A stretch of DNA of 16,467 nt from Chitinophagales bacterium. GTDB lineage: Bacteria; Bacteroidota; Bacteroidia; Chitinophagales; Chitinophagaceae. The notes below the pieces were generated by a model, which saw nothing but the letters and a program-made list of their open reading frames with translations, searched no databases and was not told the origin of the DNA. How positions within the stretch are numbered: position 1 is the stretch's first letter; each line of letters starts with the position of its first letter. Of the stretch, positions 1 to 7,542 are shown piece by piece. A program made the translations under genes and the position numbers. The stretch spans positions 1-16,467 of the forward strand of contig JAATGW010000792.1 in NCBI GenBank assembly GCA_015654495.1, in the 5' to 3' direction.

Positions 1-209
1 ATGACATTGTCGAAATTAAACAGGAACAAGATTTTCATCAAAATACAAAATCTTAGCTCATATGACTTAATCAGCAAGCCTTATTTAACAATACAAAACA
101 TCCTAAGTATAATTGCATGAAATGTTTAACTAAAAATCGACTTAAATAAAACCGTTGACATTCGCATTTTAAAGAATGAAATTGAAGAAAGAGAGTACTC
201 CCATATATT

Positions 210-2909
210 TCAAAAATTCCAGTTCACTTTTAAAAGAAAATACCTTCCCTCCAGACTGAATCTCTGATCTCCATAAGAAGTTGGTGAATAATCCCTCGTC
301 ACAAATGAACCGGCATTGAATATGTTATGAAGCGTAAAAGAAAAACTCCAGGTATTATTTAATTCAAATTGTGAGAACAGATCAGCAGAATTAAAAAAAG
401 ACCTTTTTGCAAAAACTGAACAGAGATATACCGCGGCAAAATACCAGTGATCGTTTGGCCTGAACATCATTTTGCCGGAACCCTGAAATTGCCAGAAACG
501 CATTGTTGCCCAATTCCCACCCATTTCCCGGGTCCGGTTTCTTGAATAAATAACAACCGGCTTGAGTTCCATATTGAATGGTCCTTTAAGTGCACTGCTT
601 AGCCTTCCTTCAAAACGAATATTGTTGTTCTGATTTACTGATCTTATCTCATTTACCAAAAGATTGGTGCGCATAAACATGGTTGAAACCTGCAGGCCTG
701 TCTTCAACCTGATTGGATAAAATAATTTGTCGTAACCTCCAATTAAATGAACAAAACGGTTACCATTAAAACTTTGATACTTTAAAACTGTGTATTCCGG
801 CTGAATGGTTTGTGCAAAACCAAAGTCCTTAGCCGAAAAAGAAATGGTTGCCTGCAGAAATAACTCGGTTGACTTCCTCAGATTATTGGAAAAATATTTC
901 AGACCAATGTTGTGTTTAACTGGTTGTTGTATCAGTACCGCCGGGTTAAGTACAGTAACATTTCCGCTTATTATCGAATCAGGATAGAAATAGGCTTCAG
1001 GCGATTTTCCGTAACTGAACTGGTATTCCGCACTCAGTTGCGCAAGCGGTTTTACCTGATAAACAAAACGGCTGAAAGTTCGGAAAACCGGATCCACGCT
1101 ATTTAAATGAATTCCTTTTTTATTAACCTCCGTGTACTGTAACCCTGCCCTGAACTGATTAGTAAATGAAATTTTTTTTGATGCATGGTATGCCGCTGTT
1201 GCAATCAATGATTGATCAATCAGACTGAATCCCGATTGCAGATCAGCTAATTTTTTTTCCTTACGGATTCGGGTTGTATCAGCAAACAGATCTCCTATGT
1301 ATTCAATCCTCTGATATGTGGTTTTAGATTGAATGCTGAATTCCATTCTTCTTCGCTTGCCAAATAAGCCGGCTGTAACGTCAGCACTCAATAATTTTTT
1401 CTTCAGACTTTCATTGAAACCCTGATATAAACTATCCGTAAGAAAATAGCGGGTAAACCGTGTCGTTGCGGATCCAAACCCCTGAACTGAATTTTCATTA
1501 TTTAATTTATAGCGGATCTTTAATATCTTTTTCGAGGAAACCTGAAATGACTCAAAACCTTCCAGTCTGAAAATCTGTTTGTCCGTATTCAATGTCTCCA
1601 CAAGGCTATCAGAAAAAGCGCCGCTTATTTTACTTTGATAATTATTATTACTGCGGGGTAGTAACAATTCAAAAGTCAGCATCCCGGCATTTCTCTTTCC
1701 CTTGTCGTGACTAAGGGCGAGTGCTGAGATAAATTCATTCAGTTCAGTGCTGGAAGCTTGTTTTTCGAACAACTGCCACTGTTCAAGATCAGGCAGCCTG
1801 TACATCTGAAAAATATCATTTCTGTATTTCAACTCGCTTTTATTGTAAGCGGCTACCATCCTCATTTTAGCTGCAGAACCTAATTTCCAGGAAGAGATAA
1901 TTGCAGCAGAAAGATCATTATTGTTTCTGATATATTTCCACGGCAGTTCCGGAGGAAAAATAAGCCCGGTTTTAATAAGGTTTTCTGAATTAAAACTTTC
2001 CAGGCTACTCACTCCTCCCGGATTGTCCTTGTTATAATAATATTTAAGATCAGCATTGGGAAGATCACCCACATTGTTATATCCTGCAAACGAGAGCAAT
2101 TTGACTTTCCTGTTAATCAGAATGAGGTTATTATCTATTGATTTTCCGGAACCCGAACCAGCCGCCAGTTCAAGCGATCCGGAAAGTTTGTTTTTGAACT
2201 TTTCATCAATAGTCAGGTTAATACCGATATTATCAGTGTGCTCCACCTGCTTCATCAACCTGTCATCATTAAAATTATTAAGTACCTGCACCTTGTTTAT
2301 AAAGGATGCATTCAGATTTCTGGAAATCAGCTTATAATTTTTTTCAGAGATATCTTCTCCTTCAACTAGTATTTTCTCCACTTCCTTTCCGTTGAATGTT
2401 ATTTTCCCATCTGCATCTACTTTAAACCCCTGGATATTTGCGAGGAGGTCCTGCAATTTTTTAGTTTCCATATTTCTATAAGCCTTTGCATTAAACTCAA
2501 TGGTATCATTTCTGATTGAAAAAGGAATGGACTGTGCTTTTATTACTATTTCTTTAAGTGTTTGTGGTTTTGACAAAAGAACAAATCCAAGCTCACGTGG
2601 TATCTGGCCTGTACGCAATTCAATTGTTGTGGAGTCAGCTTTGAACCCCATAGCGCTGACTTTAATGCTCCAGGAACAGGAGCTGTCAACAGGTAAATTC
2701 AAAGAAAATATTCCATCGCTGTTTGAAAATGCAAAAAACTCATTTTTAACAGGGGTGGACCTTTTTGCGGTTACAATGGTACCCGACAATGGGTTTCCAG
2801 CGCTATCTGTTATCTTTCCTTTCAGCTCAACATGTTTCTGACCAGATGATGCTTTACAAAAAAAAGCAGAGACCATCATTACAGTGAATAGTTTCACTAG
2901 TCCGGCCAT
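210..2909 (-). CDS. Outer-membrane beta-barrel protein, TonB-receptor-like, partner of GLPGLI protein
   Basis: A predicted outer-membrane protein of about 899 residues. A hydrophobic signal peptide (about residues 1-23) is followed by a carboxypeptidase-D-like regulatory domain (about 27-115, with GKITDSAGNPLSG near its start). Then comes a plug-like segment containing LKEIVIKA and a stretch around EKILVEGEDI, and a long beta-rich barrel ending in an aromatic C-terminus (WNF), as expected for barrel insertion. This matches the barrel proteins that in Bacteroidota often sit next to GLPGLI genes. I chose the ATG at 2909; a TTG three codons upstream would also be open. The start lies inside the end of the GLPGLI gene (13-base overlap), which suggests translational coupling. 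The ligand is unknown. The family assignment is fairly sure; active TonB-dependent transport is inferred, because no clear TonB box is visible. Confidence 0.85.
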   Translation of the reverse strand: MAGLVKLFTVMMVSAFFCKASSGQKHVELKGKITDSAGNPLSGTIVTAKRSTPVKNEFFAFSNSDGIFSLNLPVDSSCSWSIKVSAMGFKADSTTIELRTGQIPRELGFVLLSKPQTLKEIVIKAQSIPFSIRNDTIEFNAKAYRNMETKKLQDLLANIQGFKVDADGKITFNGKEVEKILVEGEDISEKNYKLISRNLNASFINKVQVLNNFNDDRLMKQVEHTDNIGINLTIDEKFKNKLSGSLELAAGSGSGKSIDNNLILINRKVKLLSFAGYNNVGDLPNADLKYYYNKDNPGGVSSLESFNSENLIKTGLIFPPELPWKYIRNNNDLSAAIISSWKLGSAAKMRMVAAYNKSELKYRNDIFQMYRLPDLEQWQLFEKQASSTELNEFISALALSHDKGKRNAGMLTFELLLPRSNNNYQSKISGAFSDSLVETLNTDKQIFRLEGFESFQVSSKKILKIRYKLNNENSVQGFGSATTRFTRYFLTDSLYQGFNESLKKKLLSADVTAGLFGKRRRMEFSIQSKTTYQRIEYIGDLFADTTRIRKEKKLADLQSGFSLIDQSLIATAAYHASKKISFTNQFRAGLQYTEVNKKGIHLNSVDPVFRTFSRFVYQVKPLAQLSAEYQFSYGKSPEAYFYPDSIISGNVTVLNPAVLIQQPVKHNIGLKYFSNNLRKSTELFLQATISFSAKDFGFAQTIQPEYTVLKYQSFNGNRFVHLIGGYDKLFYPIRLKTGLQVSTMFMRTNLLVNEIRSVNQNNNIRFEGRLSSALKGPFNMELKPVVIYSRNRTREMGGNWATMRFWQFQGSGKMMFRPNDHWYFAAVYLCSVFAKRSFFNSADLFSQFELNNTWSFSFTLHNIFNAGSFVTRDYSPTSYGDQRFSLEGRYFLLKVNWNF

Positions 2910-3646
2910 TTTTCCCAAAGATTAACAGTGGATTTTGATTGTTCCTTACAGGAGACACAATTCCCCTTCCCTGTTGAGGCCATCAGATTTGCATCCATCC
3001 TTTTAAATAGCTCCTTCCATTGTGATTTGTATGTTTCATAATCCGGAATTCTGCTTTCGTCGGATGGAACAAATATGGCTTTGGGTTCAGTTATAAACGA
3101 TACGGACCTCAGACTAATCTGCATATCATTATTCTCTTCTGTAACTTCAATTATCAATCCCGGTAAGCCACCTAATTTCCACGGCCCGTTCGGAATAGGA
3201 ATATCTTTATAGTACCATGCAGTATAATTCCTTCCCCTGAATATTGTAGTTGCTTTATTGCATTCAAAATCACCGATTTTTTTTACTTCATCAATCAGAT
3301 TCCAGATCATTGGATGCAGACTATCCTTATAATAGTTCTGTCTCCCGCTGAAGTCGGGTTCCATAAAAACTGACTTCCGTTTTTCCAGGTTCTTATATAC
3401 GCTGAATAAGGAATCAATTGGTGGATATACATCAAACGAATTAGTGCTTGATGTTAAGGAGCCTGCAGGAACCGAATAAAACCAGGATTCTCCATTCTTT
3501 ATATTCAGATAAGAATCAAAATGGACAAAATCTTTACCCCTTTCAAAACTTCTATTAAAGACGAGCTCATAATTGACAACTGCTTTTTGAGCATGAGAAA
3601 AAGCTAAGAACAAAAAAGCTGCAATAAAACAATGTATTCGTTTCAT
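2897..3646 (-). CDS. GLPGLI family secreted protein
   Basis: A 249-residue protein with a signal peptide (about residues 1-19, cleavage after SHA) and the diagnostic GLPGLI hexapeptide at residues 160-165, in the context GPWKLGGLPGLI. The length of about 250 residues is typical of the family, whose biochemical function is not established. It should be periplasmic or surface-associated. A CVSC motif lies near the C-terminus. The gene starts 28 bases after the 101-residue four-cysteine protein gene and overlaps the barrel protein gene downstream, so the four genes probably share one transcript. The pairing with a barrel protein suggests a joint role at the outer membrane, but whether this is transport, assembly or ligand presentation cannot be read from the sequence. 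Confidence 0.92.
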   Translation of the reverse strand: MKRIHCFIAAFLFLAFSHAQKAVVNYELVFNRSFERGKDFVHFDSYLNIKNGESWFYSVPAGSLTSSTNSFDVYPPIDSLFSVYKNLEKRKSVFMEPDFSGRQNYYKDSLHPMIWNLIDEVKKIGDFECNKATTIFRGRNYTAWYYKDIPIPNGPWKLGGLPGLIIEVTEENNDMQISLRSVSFITEPKAIFVPSDESRIPDYETYKSQWKELFKRMDANLMASTGKGNCVSCKEQSKSTVNLWEKWPD

Positions 3647-3674
3647 TAGAAAAATATAAGATTGGAAATAATAT

Positions 3675-3980
3675 TTACGACATAGCCACTTTCACTTTTG
3701 TGTACGCATCCATAATCAATTTTTCAGCACAATCTTTTGCCGATTTTTCAGCTTGTTCGCATGTTGGCGCAGTGCTGGTGCAGGTGATGGTTATTTTGGT
3801 AAGGTAGGTTCCTATACTGCCGGATTGCGAAGCTTCGCAAACCCTCTTCTCATTCCCTTTTTTTGCAGAGTCTACTCCGGTTGGGTACAATCTCAATTTG
3901 GTACCAGACCTGTTATGACTATTTGCAAATGATAAAATTGATATAGAAATAAAAATCAAACTCATCAATATTCTTTTCAT
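3675..3980 (-). CDS. Small secreted four-cysteine protein, paralogue B
   Basis: A 101-residue protein that I do not recognise as a named family. It starts with a clear signal peptide (MKRILMSLIFISISILSFA, cleavage about residue 19), leaving about 82 residues. Four cysteines at 48, 67, 74 and 84 all lie in the mature part, and the C-terminal third looks helical (EQAEKSAKDCAEKL). The cysteine spacing (19, 7, 10) is identical to that of the upstream neighbour at 4057-4365, and the stretch VC..(S/T)Q...Y...C..TA..C aligns without gaps, so the two are paralogues. Export to the periplasm and two disulfide bonds are inferred. It sits 28 bases before the GLPGLI gene. It could be a structural surface protein, a ligand of the barrel protein, or a modified peptide precursor; none of these is proven. 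Confidence 0.75.
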   Translation of the reverse strand: MKRILMSLIFISISILSFANSHNRSGTKLRLYPTGVDSAKKGNEKRVCEASQSGSIGTYLTKITITCTSTAPTCEQAEKSAKDCAEKLIMDAYTKVKVAMS

Positions 3981-4033
3981 TTTTTATAGATTTAGATTTA
4001 GATAATTATTGACACAAAGCATTTGTAAAAGAA

Positions 4034-4421
4034 GAAGGCATAACACCTGAAGATCTTTACTGCTGTAAAATGAAGTTTTTCAATTTATTTACCGCTGTTG
4101 TAACACACTTAACTGCGTCGCTGATAGCGGCATCGCAACTCTCGGCAGTTACGCTGCATGCCACAGAATAGTCGACTACATATATGCTCACTTTGGCAGT
4201 TTGTGTTACCGTACATACTTTAAAATCATTTTCTTTTGCTGACTTGTGAATGAGCCCCTGCCCGGTATCGGCTTTTATTGTTTTATCCTTTCCATTTTTG
4301 CTTTCAGCCGCATTAGTAAAAAATGCAATTCCCATTAATCCCAGAACAAACATCAACTTTTTCATACGCTACATTTTAATGGTTAAAAATTGTTTAGAAT
4401 CTCTTCACATGTTATGCCTTC
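4034..4421. repeat. 20-base inverted repeat bracketing the four-cysteine gene A
   Basis: The left arm at 4034-4053 reads GAAGGCATAACACCTGAAGA. The right arm at 4402-4421 is its reverse complement with two mismatches (GAAGGCATAACATGTGAAGA on the minus strand). The arms lie 3 bases past the stop and about 36 bases before the start of the 102-residue gene. In the minus-strand transcript they could pair and close the whole gene into a loop. No target-site duplication is visible outside the arms, so a mobile unit is only one possibility. Confidence 0.7.
4057..4365 (-). CDS. Small secreted four-cysteine protein, paralogue A
   Basis: A 102-residue protein of unrecognised family and the first gene of the left operon. 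The signal peptide covers about residues 1-19 (MKKLMFVLGLMGIAFFTNA). The mature part has cysteines at 51, 70, 77 and 87, with the same 19/7/10 spacing as the downstream paralogue and the shared pattern VC.V.Q......Y......C..TA..C. A helical tail follows, with few charges until the end. The 76-base gap to the next gene and the 5' leader carry opposite-facing copies of a 20-base repeat, so this gene alone is bracketed by the inverted repeat. The ATG at 4365 is the only start that gives a complete signal peptide; no clear ribosome binding site is visible, as is common in Bacteroidota. Gene reality is well supported by the paralogy; function is unknown. Confidence 0.75.
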   Translation of the reverse strand: MKKLMFVLGLMGIAFFTNAAESKNGKDKTIKADTGQGLIHKSAKENDFKVCTVTQTAKVSIYVVDYSVACSVTAESCDAAISDAVKCVTTAVNKLKNFILQQ

Positions 4422-4750
4422 CTGCAGTTTATCTGCTTAGAGTATGAAGATATCGCTACACAAGAGGCAAAAACAAGTGAAAAAAACATTTTAGAAGGAG
4501 AAAAAAACGTTGCCTGGTTTTTGTTCCATAATTCATCAGACTTTCAGTTAGAAAAATTCAATCATCTGCAGGAATGGTAGTTGCAGGATTGTTCTATAGG
4601 GATTATAAGAACCTTACTAAACTATTTGTTGAGGATTTTGTTTGATAATCAGATGTTCGATTTATAGCAGCTGAATTATAGCTTTTACCAAAATGATCCC
4701 CCTGATGAATGTGGGCCTTTTTGTACACCTTTCAGTTAAACACTAAGTCA
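4366..4750. other. Intergenic region between divergent transcription units
   Basis: This 385-base stretch has no ORF I can support. It must hold promoters for both the leftward four-gene block and the rightward secreted-protein gene. On the plus strand TAGCTTTT at 4679-4686 is one base off the Bacteroidota TAnnTTTG box, with only a weak upstream element near 4655. No convincing minus-strand box was found. The right arm of the 20-base inverted repeat (4402-4421) lies in the leftward leader. The region is A/T-rich, with several A and T runs around 4470-4525. Confidence 0.5.
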
Positions 4751-5182
4751 ATGAAATTTGCATTGTCCTTTGCCTTTGTTTTCTTTCTGCTATCTGTTTC
4801 CGCTCAATTTAATGTGGAATATAAAAACGCAATAGACTTTCCTCAAACAGGAGAGGTCCTCCGAAATGTCTGGCTTAAAATGGCGGATGGAGGATATGTT
4901 CAGCAATTCAAACAGAACCCTGCAGGTGTAAAGCAGGCAACGGAATTAGTAAATGAAATTTTAAAAGGGAACCGATTGATTTTCGACAAGTACAAAGTTG
5001 ATAAATCAATGATTTCTTCTCTTGTAAATGGCTCTAAAGATTATGAATTGCTGCACGCTACTATCTTCACCGGAAGTTCAGTGGTTTACAGAGCCTGGGT
5101 TAAAGATTCCTGGCTGCTGCTTTTATCATTGAATGAAGAAAAGTATTTTGTTATGATCGGAAAGCAAAAGGACAAAAAATGA
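4751..5182 (+). CDS. Secreted protein of unknown function
   Basis: A 143-residue protein that I do not recognise. It begins with a strong signal peptide (MKFALSFAFVFFLLSVSAQ, cleavage near residue 18). I chose the ATG at 4751 rather than one 14 codons upstream, because the signal sequence then sits at the N-terminus. The mature part is a mix of helix (about residues 55-70) and beta-rich segments (about 100-135), with no cysteines and a lysine-rich end (GKQKDKK). It stands alone between the divergent left block and trmB, which has its own promoter. It is likely periplasmic or outer-membrane associated. A small lipid- or protein-binding fold is possible, but nothing in the sequence decides it. 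Confidence 0.7.
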   Translation: MKFALSFAFVFFLLSVSAQFNVEYKNAIDFPQTGEVLRNVWLKMADGGYVQQFKQNPAGVKQATELVNEILKGNRLIFDKYKVDKSMISSLVNGSKDYELLHATIFTGSSVVYRAWVKDSWLLLLSLNEEKYFVMIGKQKDKK

Positions 5183-5319
5183 TTTCGCTCTGGAGGCTGG
5201 TACCTGTTCAGAGTTAATGTAAACTCCTGATGAAAATGCCCTGCCTGAAAAAGTTATTGATCTACTTGAAACACTTTCAGATAACAGTAGAACTCCCTCC
5301 AAAGCCTGATATAAATTCG

Positions 5320-5351
5320 TTGCAGGCAAGCCAAAGCGTTTATTATTTTTG
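5320..5351 (+). promoter_or_regulatory. Bacteroidota-type promoter for trmB
   Basis: TTG at 5320-5322 is followed after 21 bases by TATTTTTG at 5344-5351, an exact match to the TAnnTTTG -7 box of Bacteroidota primary-sigma promoters. The trmB ATG begins only 6 bases after the box, so the predicted transcript start lies at or within a few bases of the start codon. The box match is direct; activity and the exact start are inferred. Confidence 0.6.
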
Positions 5352-5356
5352 CAGCC

Positions 5357-6079
5357 ATGGGTCAGAAAAAACTGCTGCGTTTTGCGGAGATTGCAACATT
5401 TCCAAATGTTTTACAATACCCGGTTGGTATGGCCGGCAAATGGAAGGATTTCTTCAAAAATGATCATCCCCTTGTTCTCGAACTTGCCTGCGGAAAGGGC
5501 GAATATGCGCTTGGCCTTGGAAAAATGCATCCGGAAAAAAATTATATTGGCATTGATCTGAAAGGAAACCGGATATGGGTTGGAGCCAAAAAGGCATTGC
5601 AGGAGTCAATGACAAATATTGCCTTTATCAGGAGTCATATCGATAAAATCACCGATTATTTTTGGCCGGGGGAGGTTTCAGAAATCTGGATAACCTTTCC
5701 GGATCCGCAACTACGTATGTCACGTGCAAAAAAAAGACTTACTCATCCGAAATTTCTGCGTTTGTATAAGCAGTTTCTCGCTCAGGATGGATTGATTCAC
5801 CTGAAAACGGACTCGCCTGTACTGTACGAATTCACAAAAAAAGTTATTGAAATAAATAAGCTGGAGACAGTAGAGGATCTCTCTGATCTTGCATCTTTTA
5901 ACAATCTAAAAGAAGAATTGAAAATACAAACCCATTATGAGGCTCTCGATATTTCCGGAAGTCATAAAATTTTCTATTTAAGTTTCAGATTGAATGCAGG
6001 CCTCGATCCTGAACTTGATAAAATTTTGGCTGAATACCTGAAACCCGGACTTGTACAGGCAGATGCTGAAAATGAGTAA
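5357..6079 (+). CDS. trmB: tRNA (guanine-N7-)-methyltransferase
   Basis: A 240-residue cytoplasmic enzyme that uses S-adenosylmethionine to methylate N7 of G46 in the variable loop of tRNAs. The Rossmann-type methyltransferase motifs are clear: VLELACGKGEY at residues 40-50 (SAM motif I), GIDLKGNR at 65-72 (motif II), and ITFPDPQ at 112-118, the characteristic TrmB signature. The N-terminus MGQKKLLRFAEIATFPNV resembles Bacteroidota TrmB starts, which supports the ATG at 5357. The length is normal for the family. It is followed after 9 bases by the DUF5522 gene and then the alkyltransferase-like gene, forming a three-gene nucleic-acid-related cluster. A promoter box ends 5 bases before the ATG, so the mRNA may have almost no leader. 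Confidence 0.95.
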   Translation: MGQKKLLRFAEIATFPNVLQYPVGMAGKWKDFFKNDHPLVLELACGKGEYALGLGKMHPEKNYIGIDLKGNRIWVGAKKALQESMTNIAFIRSHIDKITDYFWPGEVSEIWITFPDPQLRMSRAKKRLTHPKFLRLYKQFLAQDGLIHLKTDSPVLYEFTKKVIEINKLETVEDLSDLASFNNLKEELKIQTHYEALDISGSHKIFYLSFRLNAGLDPELDKILAEYLKPGLVQADAENE

Positions 6080-6088
6080 AATTGAGTT

Positions 6089-6316
6089 ATGGCGGAACTC
6101 GTGGAAGGAATTGACTATTATTATAATGAAAACGGATATATCGTTCTAACTGAAAAATTTCACCTGAACCGGGGTAGTTGTTGTGGAAACGGGTGCCTGC
6201 ACTGTCCGTATAATTATATCAATGTGCCCGAGCCGGCACGTACAGAACTTATTAATCAACGGAGATCGTCAACAGAACCGGATACAGACAATGACCAGAA
6301 AACCTTCCTCATCTAA
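6089..6316 (+). CDS. DUF5522 family cysteine-rich small protein
   Basis: A 75-residue protein with the DUF5522 signature: an N-terminal part (EGIDYYYNENGYIVLTEKFH) and then RGSCCGNGCLHCPYNY at residues 28-43. Four cysteines (31, 32, 36, 39) plus His38 form a compact cluster that could bind zinc or another metal. The metal binding is inferred; no function is established for the family. The C-terminal 25 residues after CPYNY are polar and probably disordered. The gene lies 9 bases after trmB, and its last 26 bases overlap the alkyltransferase-like gene in another frame, which points to co-transcription. Confidence 0.85.
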   Translation: MAELVEGIDYYYNENGYIVLTEKFHLNRGSCCGNGCLHCPYNYINVPEPARTELINQRRSSTEPDTDNDQKTFLI

Positions 6317-6686
6317 GAAAAAAGAAAAGAAGCCCGCAGATATTGCCGCCAAACGCGGGAATTCTTTTTTTGAAGACGTATTTGATGTTGTGTCACAAAT
6401 TCCTCGCGGACGTGTTACGAGTTACGGAGCGATTGCGAAATACCTGGGTACGGGACTTTCAGCACGTATGGTTGGCTGGGCAATGAATGCCAGTCACAGC
6501 TCAGAAAAAACTATACCTGCTCAAAGAGTGGTAAACCGTAACGGAATGCTGTCGGGAAAAAGTCATTTTGGATCACCAACACATATGGAGGAACTCCTGA
6601 AAAAAGATGGTGTGGAAGTAAAAAATGATACGGTTGTTGATTTTGAAAAGAAATTCTGGGATCCGGCAGTGGAATTGAATTTCTAA
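6291..6686 (+). CDS. MGMT-family alkyltransferase-like protein (catalytic Cys absent)
   Basis: A 131-residue protein with the DNA-binding domain of O6-alkylguanine-DNA alkyltransferases. Visible motifs are IPRGRVTSYGAIAKYLG (about residues 37-53, the helix-turn-helix region), SARMVGWAMN (57-66, with the arginine finger at R59) and the active-site loop IPAQRVVNRNG at 75-85. In repairing enzymes this loop is PCHR; here both Cys and His are replaced (PAQR), so alkyl transfer is impossible by the known mechanism. This fits alkyltransferase-like (ATL) proteins, which bind O6-alkylguanine and hand the lesion to nucleotide excision repair. I chose the ATG at 6291 over one 36 codons upstream, because the upstream part reads through the DUF5522 gene and adds no conserved sequence. 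A lysine-rich N-terminal tail precedes the domain. Confidence 0.88.
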   Translation: MTRKPSSSKKKEKKPADIAAKRGNSFFEDVFDVVSQIPRGRVTSYGAIAKYLGTGLSARMVGWAMNASHSSEKTIPAQRVVNRNGMLSGKSHFGSPTHMEELLKKDGVEVKNDTVVDFEKKFWDPAVELNF

Positions 6687-6840
6687 GCTGATTTACCGGA
6701 AAGCTTAAACTATTAATTTTAGTCAGCTGGAGGCACACTATTATATACCGGAATCCGGATTCCTGCTTACCAGGGTTAAAGCAATCTGGGAATCGAAAGG
6801 TGATTATTCATTCATCAAAGAAACAATTATCCCGAAGGGT

Positions 6841-7536
6841 GTGATTGAAATTATTTTTGACTTGAGTGAAGAAGCTCCGTTCAGCACCAGTATCAATAAT
6901 AAAACACATTTCACCGAAAAATGTTTTATCAATGGCTTCAATACTTCAAATATCCAAATGCCCGCGAGGAAAAATCATCATTTTCTCGGAATTCAGCTTT
7001 ATCCTTCCGTGATAAAAAAACAACTCAATACGCCGGCAGGTATCTTTTCAAACTCCCTGACCGATCTTCAATACCTGGATTCATCTCTCTTATCCCTGTG
7101 GTATAAAATGAAAAACGAATCCAGTTTTAATAAGAGACTCGGGCATATAAACAGTTGGCTGAAGAAAACCCGGTATGAGATCGATAGTCGCGATCAGATG
7201 ATTAATAATTTTATCCTCAGTGATAATTTAAGTTTTTACTCGGTAAAAAAACTCGCGGCGGAACTCTGCTATTCCACCCGGCAATTATCGAGAAAAATGC
7301 TGGAACTGACGGGAATGAATGCAGAAGATATTCTTCTATATAAAAGATATCTCCATTCAATTCAGTTAATGCATTCCTGTAAAGAATACTCACTTACTGA
7401 TATTGCTTACAGGTCCGGATTCAGTGATCAGTCGCATTATATCAGGACCTTCAAATCCTTTACGTCATTTACACCTGGTGAGTACCGTACCAGAATGAGC
7501 CGGGTACGAGGGCATATCTATCAGGATGTCCGATAG
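6841..7536 (+). CDS. AraC-family transcriptional regulator (start uncertain)
   Basis: A transcription factor with a C-terminal AraC/XylS DNA-binding domain. Two helix-turn-helix motifs are visible, around residues 134-155 (SVKKLAAELCYSTRQLSRKM) and 184-206 (SLTDIAYRSGFSDQSHYIRT), followed by the usual F.P.EYR ending. The N-terminal half is the ligand-sensing or dimerisation part, with the phrase IIPKGVIEIIFDL resembling that of other Bacteroidota AraC regulators. The GTG at 6841 is the first conventional start, but it falls inside that phrase. The frame stays open and protein-like up to a stop at 6706, with no ATG, so the real start is probably upstream (CTG at 6727 or ATT at 6712) or the start has been lost. 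It likely controls the membrane-protein gene 47 bases downstream. Confidence 0.85.
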   Translation: MIEIIFDLSEEAPFSTSINNKTHFTEKCFINGFNTSNIQMPARKNHHFLGIQLYPSVIKKQLNTPAGIFSNSLTDLQYLDSSLLSLWYKMKNESSFNKRLGHINSWLKKTRYEIDSRDQMINNFILSDNLSFYSVKKLAAELCYSTRQLSRKMLELTGMNAEDILLYKRYLHSIQLMHSCKEYSLTDIAYRSGFSDQSHYIRTFKSFTSFTPGEYRTRMSRVRGHIYQDVR

Positions 7537-7542
7537 GTACAA

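Noticed and set aside
1..120. A 39-codon plus-strand ORF starting at base 1, and an 8-base inverted repeat (28-35 / 47-54) inside it
   Set aside because: The ORF is short and A/T-rich, encodes no recognisable motif and has no visible upstream context. The hairpin is A/T-only and lacks a following T run on the minus strand, so I do not call it a terminator of the barrel gene. Bases 121-209 show nothing else.
3981..4020. Tandem AGATTT repeats in the leader of the 101-residue gene
   Set aside because: Only about two and a half copies of a 6-base unit in A/T-rich DNA; too weak to call a repeat feature.
4034..4421. Insertion sequence or MITE bounded by the 20-base inverted repeat
   Set aside because: No target-site duplication and no transposase; the enclosed gene has a paralogue next door and fits the operon. 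I kept only the repeat itself.
5126..5561. Short ORFs on both strands around the start of trmB
   Set aside because: They overlap the secreted-protein or trmB coding sequence in other frames and show no family features.
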